Below are positions 49,117 to 59,014 of a DNA stretch of 64,000 bases, piece by piece. A program made the translations under genes and the position numbers. The stretch's first letter is position 1. Each line of letters starts with the position of its first letter. The stretch comes from Mangrovimonas spongiae (GTDB lineage: Bacteria > Bacteroidota > Bacteroidia > Flavobacteriales > Flavobacteriaceae), in assembly GCF_003944795.1 (NCBI RefSeq), contig NZ_RWBG01000001.1, positions 806,001 through 870,000 on the forward strand. The letters are read 5' to 3'. The notes under the pieces were generated by a model. That model saw only the letters and a program-made list of their open reading frames with translations. It was not told the origin of the DNA and did no database searches.

Positions 49117-49650
49117 TTATTCTGGATCGTAAATTTTTCTTAATTCACGAAGTCCAATTTTTAATCTTGATTTTATAGTACCCAACGGAATGTCTAGTTC
49201 GTCGCTGGCTTCTTGCTGTGTCATCCCTTCAAAAAACAAGGCTTCAAGTACAATTTGATACTTTTTGTCCAAGGTTTTTAAATGGGTTTTTAGGTCCATA
49301 ACATCTTGATTTATACTCTTGGATGTCAATTTATATACGTTTGAAACCTCAATTTGGATCTCTTTACTTTGTTTATTTGCTTTCGAACGTATTTTATCTA
49401 TGGCTGTATTGTAGGTAATTCTATATAACCAAGTAAATAATTTAGCTTTTTTAGGGTTGTAGGATTGGGGCTTTCTCCAAACTTTTATTAAGCTTTCTTG
49501 AAGGACATCTTGGGCAAGGTCTTCGTCTTTTAGTACTTTCATGGCGACCCCCAGAAGTGCATCGGCGTAGTTTTCGTATAATAACGTGATGGCTCTTTTG
49601 TCGCTTTGTGCTAAAAGGTCAATAATTTCTTTTTCTATTGAAGTCCTCAA
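49117..49650 (-). CDS. ECF-type RNA polymerase sigma factor
   Basis: A 177-residue ECF sigma factor with region 2 (ALLGVAMKVLKDEDLAQDVL, QESLIKVWRKPQSYNPKKAK, LFTWLYRITYNTAIDKIRSK) and region 4 (KYQIVLEALFFEGMTQQEAS, DELDIPLGTIKSRLKIGLRE). It resembles the SigK-type factors paired with RskA anti-sigma proteins and stands directly upstream of such a gene. Translation starts at a TTG, as no ATG precedes region 2. Confidence 0.92.
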   Translation of the reverse strand: MRTSIEKEIIDLLAQSDKRAITLLYENYADALLGVAMKVLKDEDLAQDVLQESLIKVWRKPQSYNPKKAKLFTWLYRITYNTAIDKIRSKANKQSKEIQIEVSNVYKLTSKSINQDVMDLKTHLKTLDKKYQIVLEALFFEGMTQQEASDELDIPLGTIKSRLKIGLRELRKIYDPE

Positions 49651-49696
49651 ATGGTTAACTGTTTCGTTTAAGTTAGAAAGCCAAAGTTATATATTT

Positions 49697-50710
49697 TTAA
49701 ATAATATTGACTTCAGTTTCAATATCAATATTAAAAATTCGTTTAACGGTTTTTTGAATTAACCTTGCAAGATGTAATATGTCTTTTCCATTTGCATTAC
49801 CATAATTAACAAGAACCAGGGCTTGTTTTTTATGTACACCGTAGTTGCCAAAGGTTTTTCCTTTAAAGCCGGACTGCTCGATTAACCAACCGGCAGGGAT
49901 TTTAATTTCATTTTCAGAAATTTTGTAAAAAGGTACGTTTGGAAAGTTGTTTTGTAAGGTGTTAAAATGTGGTTTTGTAATAATAGGATTTTTAAAAAAA
50001 CTACCACTATTACCAATTTCTTTAGGGTTTGGTAATTTACTTTCTCGAATAGCAATAACAGCTTTCGAAACATGAGATATTGTAGGTTTTTTTACATCCA
50101 TTTTCTCTAGTTGAGCTGTAATAGCGCCATAGCCTGTATGAAGGTTGTGTTTGCTTTTCGTTAACGAGAAACAAACGCTAGTAATAATATATTTTCCTTT
50201 GGCATTTTGTTTGAAAACAGATTCGCGATACCCAAAATTGCAATCTGATTTTGAGAAAGTAACCATTTTTTGTGTGGCTATTTCTATAGCATTACAAGAC
50301 ACAAAAACGTCTTTTAGTTCTACACCATAAGCGCCGATGTTTTGTATTGGAGCGGTGCCTACATTACCTGGGATTAGAGATAGATTTTCAATTCCACCAA
50401 AGTTATTTTTTAAGCACCAAAGTACAAACTCATGCCAGTTTTCTCCTGCATGAGCTTGTATGGTGACGTGTGTGTCGTTTTCTGAAATAACTTCAATACC
50501 TTTTATATTAATGTGTAAAACTAAAGCGTCTATATCTTTGGTGAGTAGCATGTTGCTGCCGCCACCAAGAATAAAGAGCTTTTCTTTTGGAAATTTGTTT
50601 AAGGCTGTTTTTAAATCATCAATAGTATTGATTTCTAAAAACGTTTTAGCTTTTACATCAATGCCAAAAGTATTGTAGGGCTTAAGAGATATGTTTTCTC
50701 TAATGTCCAT
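49697..50710 (-). CDS. murB: UDP-N-acetylmuramate dehydrogenase
   Basis: FAD enzyme reducing UDP-GlcNAc-enolpyruvate to UDP-MurNAc in peptidoglycan synthesis. The 337-residue type I (E. coli-like) form starts LKPYNTFGIDVKAKTF, has FILGGGSNMLLTKDIDALVL and SLIPGNVGTAPIQNIGAYGV as FAD site, the catalytic Ser in EIGNSGSFFKNPIITKPHF and the catalytic Glu in the C-terminal DIETEVNII. The first base of the start codon is shared with the preceding aminotransferase stop. Confidence 0.96.
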   Translation of the reverse strand: MDIRENISLKPYNTFGIDVKAKTFLEINTIDDLKTALNKFPKEKLFILGGGSNMLLTKDIDALVLHINIKGIEVISENDTHVTIQAHAGENWHEFVLWCLKNNFGGIENLSLIPGNVGTAPIQNIGAYGVELKDVFVSCNAIEIATQKMVTFSKSDCNFGYRESVFKQNAKGKYIITSVCFSLTKSKHNLHTGYGAITAQLEKMDVKKPTISHVSKAVIAIRESKLPNPKEIGNSGSFFKNPIITKPHFNTLQNNFPNVPFYKISENEIKIPAGWLIEQSGFKGKTFGNYGVHKKQALVLVNYGNANGKDILHLARLIQKTVKRIFNIDIETEVNII

Positions 50711-51903
50711 TAAGATTTTTTATAAACTTTTAGGGCTTCACTTAAAATATGAACGGCTTTAATTAAGCTTTCTTTTTTTAATACGTAAGCAATTCTAATT
50801 TGGTTTTTTCCAACGCCTTTTGTTGAGTAAAAACCTGCTGCTGGAGCAACCATAACTGTTTCACCGTCAATATCAAAATGTTCTAAAAGCCATTGTGCAA
50901 AGTGATCGGCATCTTCAATGGGAAGTTCTGCAATACAGTAAAAAGCACCTTTAGGCTTAGCAACTTGAACACCATCTATTTTTTCTAATTCTCGGATTAG
51001 TGTGTTGCGTCTATCTACATATTCTTCAATAACATTATCAAAGTAGCTTTGTGGGGTTTGCAGTGCAGCTTCACTAGCAATTTGGGCTAATGTTGGAGGG
51101 CTTAACCTTGCTTGGGCAAATTTTAATGCCGTAGAAATAATCTCTTTATTTCTAGAGACCAAACAGCCTATTCTAGCACCGCACATACTGTATCTTTTAG
51201 AAACAGAATCTATCATAATAGCATGATCTTTAATGCTGTCCTCTTGCATGATAGAGTAGTGTTCGTAACCATCATAAATAAACTCACGATATACTTCATC
51301 TGCGATTAAAAATAAATCGTGTTTTTTTACTAATGCAGCTAATTTTTGTATTTCTTCTTTTGAATAAAGGTATCCGGTAGGGTTTCCAGGATTACAAATA
51401 AGAATAGCTTTGGTTTTAGGAGTAATAAGTTGCTCGAACTCTTCAATTGGAGGCAATGCGAAGTTATCTTCAATTTTAGAGATTACTGGAACAATGTTTA
51501 CGCCAGAGGCTGTAGAAAACCCATTGTAGTTGGCGTAAAATGGTTCTGGAATTATTACTTCATCATCAACATCCATAATGCTTCCAAAAGCGAATAATAG
51601 GGCTTCGCTACCCCCAGTTGTTACAATAATATCATCTTTATCAACTTCAATATTTTGATTGTGGTAATAGTTCGCAATTTTTGTACGATAGCCATCGGAA
51701 CCTTCAGACCTGGTATAGGCTAAAATATCTAAGGAGTGAACTTTTACAGCATCAAGTGCTATTTCTGGTGTTTTTATGTCGGGCTGCCCAATGTTTAAGT
51801 GGTAAACAGTTTTACCTTCTTGATAAGCTTTTTCTGCATAAGGCACCAATTTTCTAATTGGCGATTGCGGCATATCTTGCCCTTTTTTTGATATTGTTGG
51901 CAT
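50710..51903 (-). CDS. Class I/II PLP-dependent aminotransferase
   Basis: A 397-residue fold-type I aminotransferase of the aspartate/aromatic group. Signatures: KTVYHLNIGQPDIKTPEIAL, VTTGGSEALLFAFGSIMDVD, AILICNPGNPTGYLYSKEEI, FLIADEVYREFIYDGYEH, and the PLP Lys in MIDSVSKRYSMCGARIGCLV. The Arg in NQIRIAYVLKKE binds the substrate carboxylate. The true amino acid partner is not deducible. One-base overlap with murB suggests cotranscription. Confidence 0.9.
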   Translation of the reverse strand: MPTISKKGQDMPQSPIRKLVPYAEKAYQEGKTVYHLNIGQPDIKTPEIALDAVKVHSLDILAYTRSEGSDGYRTKIANYYHNQNIEVDKDDIIVTTGGSEALLFAFGSIMDVDDEVIIPEPFYANYNGFSTASGVNIVPVISKIEDNFALPPIEEFEQLITPKTKAILICNPGNPTGYLYSKEEIQKLAALVKKHDLFLIADEVYREFIYDGYEHYSIMQEDSIKDHAIMIDSVSKRYSMCGARIGCLVSRNKEIISTALKFAQARLSPPTLAQIASEAALQTPQSYFDNVIEEYVDRRNTLIRELEKIDGVQVAKPKGAFYCIAELPIEDADHFAQWLLEHFDIDGETVMVAPAAGFYSTKGVGKNQIRIAYVLKKESLIKAVHILSEALKVYKKS

Positions 51904-52024
51904 GTCTTTTTATTTGTCTGCAAATGTCTGAAAATTATCTTAAAGTTTTTTTAAAAAGGACTGTTAAAAAGCCATCTTAATGTAAAGATTTGTAACTTGA
52001 TATAGTATTGATTATTAGTTTTTT

Positions 52025-53347
52025 GTGAGAAGTGTTTTAATGATACTATTTTTTTTGATAGGTGTGAGCGTAAACGTTCATGCACAAGATGGTTTTGTTA
52101 TGAATGGAAAACGCTCAAAAAAGATCCATTTTAAGCTAATTAATAATCTTATTGTTGTTCCAGTAGAAGTTAATGGTGTAGAATTATCTTTTTTATTAGA
52201 TACAGGCGTTAATAAGTCGATTGTTTTTAATTTTTTGAATTTAAAAGATTCACTTCAAATTAAAGAATCGGAAAAAATATTTTTACGAGGCTTAGGAGAA
52301 GGGCTACAAGTAGAAGCTTTAAGGTCTCAAGGAAATGTGATAAGAATTGGCGAAACGGTTAATTTAAATCAAGAATTATTTATTGTTTACGACACCAATT
52401 TAAGTTTTGCGCCACGTTTGGGGGTAGCCGTTCACGGTATTATAGGATACGATTTTTTTAAGAATTTTATAGTAGAGATTAATTATAGCAGATCTTTTTT
52501 AAGGGTATATAATCCTAATTTGTATTCTCCAAAAGTATGCCGAAATTGTAAAGAGCTAGATGTAACTTTTTATAAAAACAAACCGTATCTAAAAGCACAG
52601 GTTACTATTTTAGGTGAAAAAATACCGGTTAATTTACTTATTGATTCTGGTGGAAGCGATGCCTTGTGGTTATTTAAAGAAGATAGTTTGGGGATTGTGC
52701 CTAACGACATGTTTTTTAAAGACTTTTTAGGTTATGGGTTAAACGGAAGTGTTTATGGTAAGCGTTCCAAGGTTGATGCTTTCTCTGTAGCAGGATTTCA
52801 ATTTAAAAATACCAATGTGTCTTTCCCAGATTCTTTGTCTATATCTAATGCTAGGCAATATAAAGATAGAAACGGCAGTGTTGCTGGTAATGTTTTAAAA
52901 CGTTTTAATATGTTTATCGATTATCCTAATGAAAGATTAATCCTAAAAAAGAACAAATATTTTAATGAAGATTTTAGGTATAACAGAGCTGGATTAGAGA
53001 TAGAACAAAACGGGATGATGCTTGTTGTAGAAGAACAACTTAGTCTAAGAAGTGGTCAATTAATAAAGTTTGGAAATCAAACTATAACAACCAATCCTGA
53101 ATATAAGATAGGCTTAAAACCGGCTTTTGAAGTCGTAGAGCTTAGAAAAGGTTCACCAGCTGAAAGTGCAGGCGTAATTTTAGGAGATATTATTTTAGAA
53201 ATTAATGGAAAATCTGCTGGAAAACTATCGTTACAACGAATTGTAAAACAGTTTTATGGTAATTCAGGGAAAGTAATAAAACTGCTTTTAGATAGAGATG
53301 GAAAAACTATTGAAGTCACTTTTAAATTAGAAAGTATGTTTGATTAA
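52025..53347 (+). CDS. Exported retropepsin-like aspartyl protease with PDZ domain
   Basis: A 440-residue protein: signal peptide (LMILFFLIGVSVNVHAQ), two retropepsin-like aspartyl domains in tandem with SFLLDTGVNKSIVF at about residue 58 and VNLLIDSGGSDALWLFKEDS near residue 205, and a C-terminal PDZ domain, LRKGSPAESAGVILGDIILE (about residues 375-435). The active-site motifs DTG and DSG are both kept, so it may work as a pseudodimer in one chain. GTG at 52025 is taken as start; an ATG at 52040 is possible. Probably a periplasmic protease. Confidence 0.87.
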   Translation: MRSVLMILFFLIGVSVNVHAQDGFVMNGKRSKKIHFKLINNLIVVPVEVNGVELSFLLDTGVNKSIVFNFLNLKDSLQIKESEKIFLRGLGEGLQVEALRSQGNVIRIGETVNLNQELFIVYDTNLSFAPRLGVAVHGIIGYDFFKNFIVEINYSRSFLRVYNPNLYSPKVCRNCKELDVTFYKNKPYLKAQVTILGEKIPVNLLIDSGGSDALWLFKEDSLGIVPNDMFFKDFLGYGLNGSVYGKRSKVDAFSVAGFQFKNTNVSFPDSLSISNARQYKDRNGSVAGNVLKRFNMFIDYPNERLILKKNKYFNEDFRYNRAGLEIEQNGMMLVVEEQLSLRSGQLIKFGNQTITTNPEYKIGLKPAFEVVELRKGSPAESAGVILGDIILEINGKSAGKLSLQRIVKQFYGNSGKVIKLLLDRDGKTIEVTFKLESMFD

Positions 53348-53350
53348 AAA

Positions 53351-53377
53351 AAAAGCCCTGAATAATTCAGGGCTTTT
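53351..53377. terminator. Bidirectional terminator between protease and DUF1573 genes
   Basis: A perfect 12-bp stem AAAAGCCCTGAA (53351-53362) and TTCAGGGCTTTT (53366-53377) with a 3-base loop. The T run is longer in the minus direction (nine bases including flank), so it serves the DUF1573 gene best. Confidence 0.88.
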
Positions 53378-53383
53378 ACATTT

Positions 53384-53809
53384 TTATTTTTCCATCACAC
53401 TTTTCTGTTTCTTTTCCAGAACACTTGTTTTATTAGGATCAATAACTTCTCCTTTAATTTTAAGTGCAACAGTAGGCGTTTCTGCGTTAGATGTTACTGT
53501 AATGGTTTTTCTAATCGGCATCACACGATTAGTGTCATATTTTACTTTTATTTCGCCTGTTTTTCCAGGTAAAATAGGCCCTTTAGGTTTTTCCGGAACA
53601 GTACAACCACAACTAGACTTTACATTAGAAATTACTAATGGCGCATTTCCTGTATTTGTAAATTCAAAAACACGAACACCATCAGCACCTTTTTTAATTG
53701 TGCCATAGTCAATAACATCGGTTTTAAACTCGATTTTAGCAACTTTATCTTGTGCTGTAGCAGTAAAGCTTAATAAGCCAATAAATAATATTGTAATTAA
53801 ATTTTTCAT
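53384..53809 (-). CDS. DUF1573 family exported protein
   Basis: A 141-residue exported protein: signal peptide (LITILFIGLLSFTATAQ), then one Ig-like beta domain with FKTDVIDYGTIKKGADGVRV, FTNTGNAPLVISNVKSSCGC and VPEKPKGPILPGKTGEIKV, the DUF1573 pattern including the paired Cys of SSCGCT. The C-terminal tail is charged. The function is unknown; the family is widespread in Bacteroidota and related to ASPM/SPD-2/Hydin-type domains. Single gene. Confidence 0.9.
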   Translation of the reverse strand: MKNLITILFIGLLSFTATAQDKVAKIEFKTDVIDYGTIKKGADGVRVFEFTNTGNAPLVISNVKSSCGCTVPEKPKGPILPGKTGEIKVKYDTNRVMPIRKTITVTSNAETPTVALKIKGEVIDPNKTSVLEKKQKSVMEK

Positions 53810-53947
53810 AATATTTATATTTAATTGAACGGTAAACTTACTTACTTTTCAGTCCTCATGCAAAAAAAATAGACGTAATGCATGTTAAAAAAAGCTAATC
53901 ACTCAAGTATCAACTCCTAAATCTTTTTACAGAAACCAAATTATAAG

Positions 53948-53955
53948 TACTTTTG
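53948..53955 (+). promoter_or_regulatory. Putative -7 promoter element of valS
   Basis: TACTTTTG matches TAnnTTTG and lies 30 bases before the valS ATG at 53986. A TTG at 53953 that would lengthen the frame falls inside this box, which supports the ATG as the start. Confidence 0.5.
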
Positions 53956-53985
53956 CACATTGTATTTCAAAAACTATTCCAAAGT

Positions 53986-56613
53986 ATGAGTATTCCATCA
54001 AAATATGATGCTAATCAAGTAGAAAGTAAATGGTATGATTACTGGATGAAACATGAGTATTTTCATTCAACACCAGATAAACGTGAGCCATATACCATTG
54101 TAATTCCGCCTCCAAACGTAACAGGGGTTTTACATATGGGACATATGCTAAACAACACCATTCAAGATGTGTTAATTCGTCGTGCACGTTTACAAGGGAA
54201 AAATGCATGTTGGGTGCCAGGTACAGATCATGCCTCGATAGCTACTGAGGCTAAAGTTGTAGCAAAACTTAAGGAACAAGGCGTTGATAAAAACGATTTA
54301 ACCCGCGATGAGTTTTTAAAGCACGCTTGGGATTGGACACATGAATATGGTGGCGTTATTTTAGATCAATTAAAAAAGCTAGGCTGTTCTTGCGATTGGG
54401 ATAGAACGAAGTTTACAATGGATGACGATATGTCGGAAAGTGTAACCAAAGTATTCATCGATTTATATAATAAAGGCTTAATATATCGAGGTTACCGCAT
54501 GGTAAACTGGGATCCTGAAGCCAAAACAACCTTGTCCGACGAAGAGGTGATTTATGAAGAAAAACAAGGTCTTCTTTATTATTTAAAATATAAAATTGAA
54601 GGTAGTGATGAGACTGTAACTATTGCAACCACACGTCCTGAAACCATTTTAGGCGATACCGCTATTTGTATTAACCCTAATGATGAGCGTTTTACTCACT
54701 TAAAAGGTAAAAAAGCCATTGTACCGCTGTGCGATCGTGTTATCCCTATTATTGAAGATGAGTACGTAGATCTTGAATTTGGTACAGGATGTTTAAAAGT
54801 TACGCCCGCTCATGATGAGAATGATAAAATGTTAGGCGATAAACATAATCTTGAGGTCGTTGATATTTTTAATGACGATGCTACGCTGAATAGTTTTGGA
54901 TTGCATTATGAAGGTAAAGATCGTTTTGTTGTACGTAAAGAAATTTCAAAAGAATTAGAAGAAAAAGGGTTTTTGGTAAAAACAGAAACTCATATTAATA
55001 AAGTAGGAACTTCCGAAAGAACCAAAGCCGTTATCGAGCCACGATTAAGCGACCAGTGGTTCTTAAAAATGGAAGACCTAGTAAAACCAGCTATTAAAGC
55101 GGTTTTAGAAACCGAAGAGGTTAAATTATTCCCTAAAAAGTTCGAAAACACCTATCGCCATTGGATGGAAAACATTCGCGATTGGAATATTTCACGACAA
55201 TTATATTGGGGACATCAAATACCAGCTTTCTATTACGGCGACGGTAAAGACGATTTTGTTGTTGCTGAAAGTATTGAAGAAGCTCATAGTTTAATCGAAG
55301 AAAAAGGCATTATAATAGATCGCGAAGATATACGTCAAGATCAGGATGCTTTAGACACATGGTTCTCATCTTGGTTATGGCCAATGAGTGTGTTCGATGG
55401 CATTCGCAACCCAGAAAATGACGAGTTTAAATACTATTATCCAACCAACGACTTGGTAACTGGACCAGATATTCTGTTCTTTTGGGTAGCACGAATGATT
55501 ATTGCAGGTTACGAATATACAGGCGAGCGCCCATTCGAAAACGTGTATTTAACAGGACTGGTACGCGATAAGCAACGCCGTAAAATGAGTAAATCGTTAG
55601 GTAACTCGCCAGATGCTTTAAAACTTATTGAAGAATTTGGCGCCGATGGTGTTCGTGTAGGTTTATTATTAAGTTCAGCGGCAGGTAACGATTTATTGTT
55701 CGACGAAGGGTTATGCCAACAAGGTAAAAACTTTGGAAACAAAATTTGGAATGCCTTTAGGTTAATCAATGGTTGGGAAGTAAGCGAAACAATCGAACAG
55801 CCAGAATCTAGTAAAATAGCTATCGAGTGGTTCGAAAACAAGTTTCAGCAAACCTTAGCCGAGATTGAAGATCATTTCTCAAAATACCGCTTAAGTGATG
55901 CCTTAATGGCAACGTACAAGCTAATTTGGGACGATTTTTGTTCGTGGCTATTAGAGATGATAAAACCATCATACGGCGAGCCAATCGATGAAAAAACATT
56001 ACAACAAGTTATTGCGCTTTTCGAAGATAACTTACGCATTCTGCATCCGTTTATGCCATTTTTAACCGAAGAAATTTGGCAATTTATTTCAGAAAGAACT
56101 CCAGAAGAAGCTTTAATTGTAGCTCAATGGCCAAAATCAAAATCAATAAATGAAAGTTTAATTTCAGAATTTGAAATCGCTCAAGACGTCGTATCTGGAA
56201 TTCGAACTATTCGTAAAGAAAAAAATATAGCCTTTAAAGATGCGATTGCTTTTTCAGTTATAAACAATGAAAACGTTAAACCAACATTCGATACTGTAAT
56301 TAAAAAGTTAGGAAATTTAGAAGCTATTAATTACGTTACAGAAGCTGTCGAAGGTGCATTGACTTTTAGAGTAAAGTCCAACGAGTATTTTATTCCTATG
56401 GCTGGCGCGATTGATGTGGAAGCTGAAATAGAAAAACTTACCGAAGAGTTAAACTATACCGAAGGCTTTTTAAAATCTGTTCAGAAAAAACTATCCAACG
56501 AGCGTTTTGTAAATAATGCTCCAGAGCAAGTGGTAGCCAACGAAAAGAAAAAAGAAGCTGATGCTTTGGCAAAAATTGAAACGCTAAAAGCAAGTTTAAC
56601 ATCGTTAAAATAA
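53986..56613 (+). CDS. valS: Valine--tRNA ligase
   Basis: Class I aminoacyl-tRNA synthetase of 875 residues. The HIGH motif is in [20 protein letters not shown] near residue 45, KMSKS is at residues 533-537 ([20 protein letters not shown]), and the editing domain holds [20 protein letters not shown] and [15 protein letters not shown]. The C-terminal coiled-coil arm ([20 protein letters not shown]) binds tRNA-Val. The ATG at 53986 ([17 protein letters not shown]) is typical of the family. The nuclease gene follows after one base. Confidence 0.97.
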   Translation: MSIPSKYDANQVESKWYDYWMKHEYFHSTPDKREPYTIVIPPPNVTGVLHMGHMLNNTIQDVLIRRARLQGKNACWVPGTDHASIATEAKVVAKLKEQGVDKNDLTRDEFLKHAWDWTHEYGGVILDQLKKLGCSCDWDRTKFTMDDDMSESVTKVFIDLYNKGLIYRGYRMVNWDPEAKTTLSDEEVIYEEKQGLLYYLKYKIEGSDETVTIATTRPETILGDTAICINPNDERFTHLKGKKAIVPLCDRVIPIIEDEYVDLEFGTGCLKVTPAHDENDKMLGDKHNLEVVDIFNDDATLNSFGLHYEGKDRFVVRKEISKELEEKGFLVKTETHINKVGTSERTKAVIEPRLSDQWFLKMEDLVKPAIKAVLETEEVKLFPKKFENTYRHWMENIRDWNISRQLYWGHQIPAFYYGDGKDDFVVAESIEEAHSLIEEKGIIIDREDIRQDQDALDTWFSSWLWPMSVFDGIRNPENDEFKYYYPTNDLVTGPDILFFWVARMIIAGYEYTGERPFENVYLTGLVRDKQRRKMSKSLGNSPDALKLIEEFGADGVRVGLLLSSAAGNDLLFDEGLCQQGKNFGNKIWNAFRLINGWEVSETIEQPESSKIAIEWFENKFQQTLAEIEDHFSKYRLSDALMATYKLIWDDFCSWLLEMIKPSYGEPIDEKTLQQVIALFEDNLRILHPFMPFLTEEIWQFISERTPEEALIVAQWPKSKSINESLISEFEIAQDVVSGIRTIRKEKNIAFKDAIAFSVINNENVKPTFDTVIKKLGNLEAINYVTEAVEGALTFRVKSNEYFIPMAGAIDVEAEIEKLTEELNYTEGFLKSVQKKLSNERFVNNAPEQVVANEKKKEADALAKIETLKASLTSLK

Positions 56614-56614
56614 T

Positions 56615-57421
56615 ATGAGTAAACGAACCATATATTCCATAGTCGCTATTGTTATTGTGTGTGGGATATATGTGTTCGAAACTTACCTTAATACTAAAGA
56701 GCAAGATGCTATTATTAGTAAGGGAAAGATAGAAAAAGATCTTACTAATTTATTTTTTTTACCAACAAGTACAACCGGGCAAATAGTACATCATGATGGC
56801 TATTCGTTATCATATAGCGAACCTCATGAACAACCAGAATGGGTAGCTTACGAGCTTAAAGAAAGCCAGTTGGTAAATACCAATTTTAAACGGCCTTATT
56901 TTGAAATTGACGACGCTGTAAAAACAGGCGCAGCTCATTGGAGTAATTATAAAAAATCTGGTTATGATCGTGGACATTTATGTCCTGCCGCCGATAGAGA
57001 ATTTAACTACGATTTGTATGTAGAAACCTTTCTAACAAGTAATATTTCACCACAAAAACATGATTTTAACTCTGGAGTTTGGAATAGATTAGAACAAAAA
57101 ATACGGTATTGGGCAAAACGCTATGATGGCGTTTATGTTATTACGGGTGGTGTTTTAAAAGGAAATATGAAAGTGATTGGAGACGAACGTGTTTCGGTGC
57201 CTAACCAATTTTATAAAATTGTGATGGATTATAATGATGGTAATCCTAAGGCTTTGGCTTTTTTAATGCCTCATCACAATTCTGCTAAACCGTTGTATCA
57301 TTTTGTGGTGTCTATCGATTCGCTTGAAAATTTAACAGGAATTGACTTTTTCTCAGAATTAGACGATGTTTTAGAAAATAAACTAGAAGCTTCCAGCAGT
57401 TATAAGAATTGGCATTTTTAG
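56615..57421 (+). CDS. DNA/RNA non-specific endonuclease, membrane-anchored
   Basis: A 268-residue endonuclease of the beta-beta-alpha-metal NUC1 family. An N-terminal helix (TIYSIVAIVIVCGIYVFETY) acts as signal or anchor. The active site is GYDRGHLCPAADREFNYDLY, with catalytic His in DRGH at about residue 123, and the metal Asn lies in HDFNSGVWNRLEQKIRYWAK. VPNQFYKIVMDY and ALAFLMPHHN are further family marks. It acts outside the cytoplasm, probably to use external DNA or RNA for nutrients. One base after valS, so probably cotranscribed. Confidence 0.92.
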   Translation: MSKRTIYSIVAIVIVCGIYVFETYLNTKEQDAIISKGKIEKDLTNLFFLPTSTTGQIVHHDGYSLSYSEPHEQPEWVAYELKESQLVNTNFKRPYFEIDDAVKTGAAHWSNYKKSGYDRGHLCPAADREFNYDLYVETFLTSNISPQKHDFNSGVWNRLEQKIRYWAKRYDGVYVITGGVLKGNMKVIGDERVSVPNQFYKIVMDYNDGNPKALAFLMPHHNSAKPLYHFVVSIDSLENLTGIDFFSELDDVLENKLEASSSYKNWHF

Positions 57422-57424
57422 TCT

Positions 57425-57455
57425 CAGTTTTCAGTCTACAGTCGCAGTTTTCAGT
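57425..57455. repeat. Two copies of CAGTTTTCAGT with 20-base period
   Basis: CAGTTTTCAGT occurs at 57425-57435 and again at 57445-57455. Each is preceded by GTC plus T or G. Part of the repeat-rich 186-base gap between the nuclease and the convergent glycosyltransferase gene. Confidence 0.7.
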
Positions 57456-57481
57456 TATAAAAAATGAATTTAAAATTGTCA

Positions 57482-57510
57482 CGTCACTGCGAATGAAATG
57501 AAGCAGTCTC
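57482..57510. repeat. Dispersed repeat of the CGTCA-TGCGA ... GAAGCA-TCTC type
   Basis: CGTCACTGCGAATG at 57482 and GAAGCAGTCTC ending at 57510 resemble a short repeat widespread between genes in bacterial genomes of this phylum (consensus near CGTCATTGCGAG ... GAAGCAATCTC). A further fragment, TGTCAGGTCGAG (57587-57598), looks like another family. The remainder of the 57422-57607 gap shows no gene. Confidence 0.5.
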
Positions 57511-57607
57511 AATCTTCTAATGCTAAGTATTTAGAAGCAGTTTCGTTTTTTTAGAATTATCACAGTTTTTTGGACGTTTTATGTTGTGTCAGGTCGAGAA
57601 CTAATAA

Positions 57608-58450
57608 TCATTTTCCAAGCATACCTCTCCAGCGTAAATTCCTAATAAATTTGCCTTCCTCTTTAGTCACAATAAATGGTATTTTGTTTTGTTTTGCTGT
57701 GTGAAACCCTAAAAGGTAGTTTTTAAAGGTGTTAAAGCTACGTTTTTTGTATCCCATTTTTAAAGCAGCAATACAGGTGATTATAAACCCATAACGCATT
57801 TTATATAAAGCTTCGCCTTGCAAGTGTTTTGAGGTTTCGTTGTAAGTGTTTCCTGTAGGTTTTAAGTGTTTAACGTGTAGCAACTTATCTACAACTACTT
57901 CCCAACCATGATATTTAGCGAGCAATGTATCTACGGTATCCCAACCAATCGATTTTTTTAATCCGCCAATAGCTTTAAAACAAGCTTTACGATAGGCTTT
58001 AAAAGGGCCGCGTACATGTGTTTTTTTGGCAATATTTTCGTAAACCCAAGCATTATTCTTTTTTATGTAAGCCAATCCGCCAACAATTCCTGCTTTTTGG
58101 TTTTCTGTGAAAATTTCGGATAGTCGTTCTAGGTAGTTAGGAGGTAAAATAATATCGGCATCGAACTTGCAAATCACATCGTAATTGTCGTCTAAAGTTT
58201 CAAAACCTTTATAAAAAGCATTAATAACTTTAGAACCGGGAATATGTTGGTTGGTCGATGTGGTATTGATTGACGATATCCAATCGTGTTTTTTTGTGAA
58301 AGTTTCTACAATGTTTTGCGTATTGTCGGTCGAGTTATCGTTAACCACCACTAAGCGCCTAGGTAGTTTTGTTTGACAGACTACAGATGAAAGCATTTCT
58401 GATATAAATCGTGCTTCGTTATGCGCTGGTATGACAATGTAGAAATTCAT
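57608..58450 (-). CDS. Family 2 glycosyltransferase, soluble
   Basis: A 280-residue GT-A glycosyltransferase. Motifs: FYIVIPAHNEARFISEMLSS (N-terminal nucleotide-sugar site), RLVVVNDNSTDNTQNIVETF, DVICKFDADIILPPNYLERL with the DxD motif as DAD, and GGLKKSIGWDTVDTLLAKYH in the acceptor region. There are no transmembrane helices. Donor and acceptor are not known. It is the third gene of a unit with a methyltransferase (32 bases upstream) and a ketosynthase III, so lipid-linked or secondary metabolite glycosylation is plausible. Confidence 0.85.
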   Translation of the reverse strand: MNFYIVIPAHNEARFISEMLSSVVCQTKLPRRLVVVNDNSTDNTQNIVETFTKKHDWISSINTTSTNQHIPGSKVINAFYKGFETLDDNYDVICKFDADIILPPNYLERLSEIFTENQKAGIVGGLAYIKKNNAWVYENIAKKTHVRGPFKAYRKACFKAIGGLKKSIGWDTVDTLLAKYHGWEVVVDKLLHVKHLKPTGNTYNETSKHLQGEALYKMRYGFIITCIAALKMGYKKRSFNTFKNYLLGFHTAKQNKIPFIVTKEEGKFIRNLRWRGMLGK

Positions 58451-58482
58451 ATGTTAAAATTTCAATACTAAAATATCGAATT

Positions 58483-59010
58483 TTAATTCTTAACTCTTTC
58501 AGCGTACACAATATAATATCGTGGTGTAAACCAACGCAAAATAGGGCGGATGCCAATTTTTTTGGTTGGGTTAGTCCACTTTTTACGGTCAATTATTTTC
58601 CAGCCAGCTTTTTCTAATAACCAATCAAACTGCCAGTCTTCAAACTCATGAAAATGTCGGTCACGTATATCTGTTTTACTCCTGTAGGCTGAAGCAAACC
58701 ATAACCGCATAGGAATGCTAGCGACTAATTTGTTTGCTTTAATCGATTTTAAAACTGTGTATGGCGATAATAAATGCTCGAAAATTTCAAATGCAGTTAT
58801 TACATCGGCTTCCGATTTTTCAATGGTTGAGGTGTTTTCATCCAAATCTTCTCCTTGAGTGTTTTTAACTTTAAAGCCTTCAGAAGTCATAATTTTAGAA
58901 AACGGATTCTCAACACCTAAATCTAAAATAGATTCGTTGATTGAAATGTGTTTTTTTAAAAATGAAAGTGTGTGTTTATAGCGTTTATTCGGAAAGTTAT
59001 TCTCGTACAT
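58483..59010 (-). CDS. Class I SAM-dependent methyltransferase, small
   Basis: A 175-residue methyltransferase-like protein. Motif I is degenerate (NESILDLGVENPFSKIMTSE); motif IV appears in ADVITAFEIFEHLLSPYTVL, typical of Methyltransf_11/23-type proteins. The end (PTKKIGIRPILRWFTPRYYI) is basic and aromatic. It is shorter than most methyltransferases of this type, but I see no frameshift. It follows the ketosynthase gene by four bases; the two are clearly cotranscribed. The substrate may be a polyketide or lipid made by it, which is inference. Confidence 0.75.
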   Translation of the reverse strand: MYENNFPNKRYKHTLSFLKKHISINESILDLGVENPFSKIMTSEGFKVKNTQGEDLDENTSTIEKSEADVITAFEIFEHLLSPYTVLKSIKANKLVASIPMRLWFASAYRSKTDIRDRHFHEFEDWQFDWLLEKAGWKIIDRKKWTNPTKKIGIRPILRWFTPRYYIVYAERVKN

Positions 59011-59014
59011 GTTG

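Noticed and set aside
53340-53708. 122-codon frame opposite DUF1573
   Set aside because: Runs through the terminator stem and mirrors a good signal-peptide protein; a shadow.
46113-58450. Polysaccharide or O-antigen cluster from the two glycosyltransferases
   Set aside because: They lie 10 kb apart, with unrelated housekeeping genes between and no polymerase, flippase or sugar-nucleotide genes.
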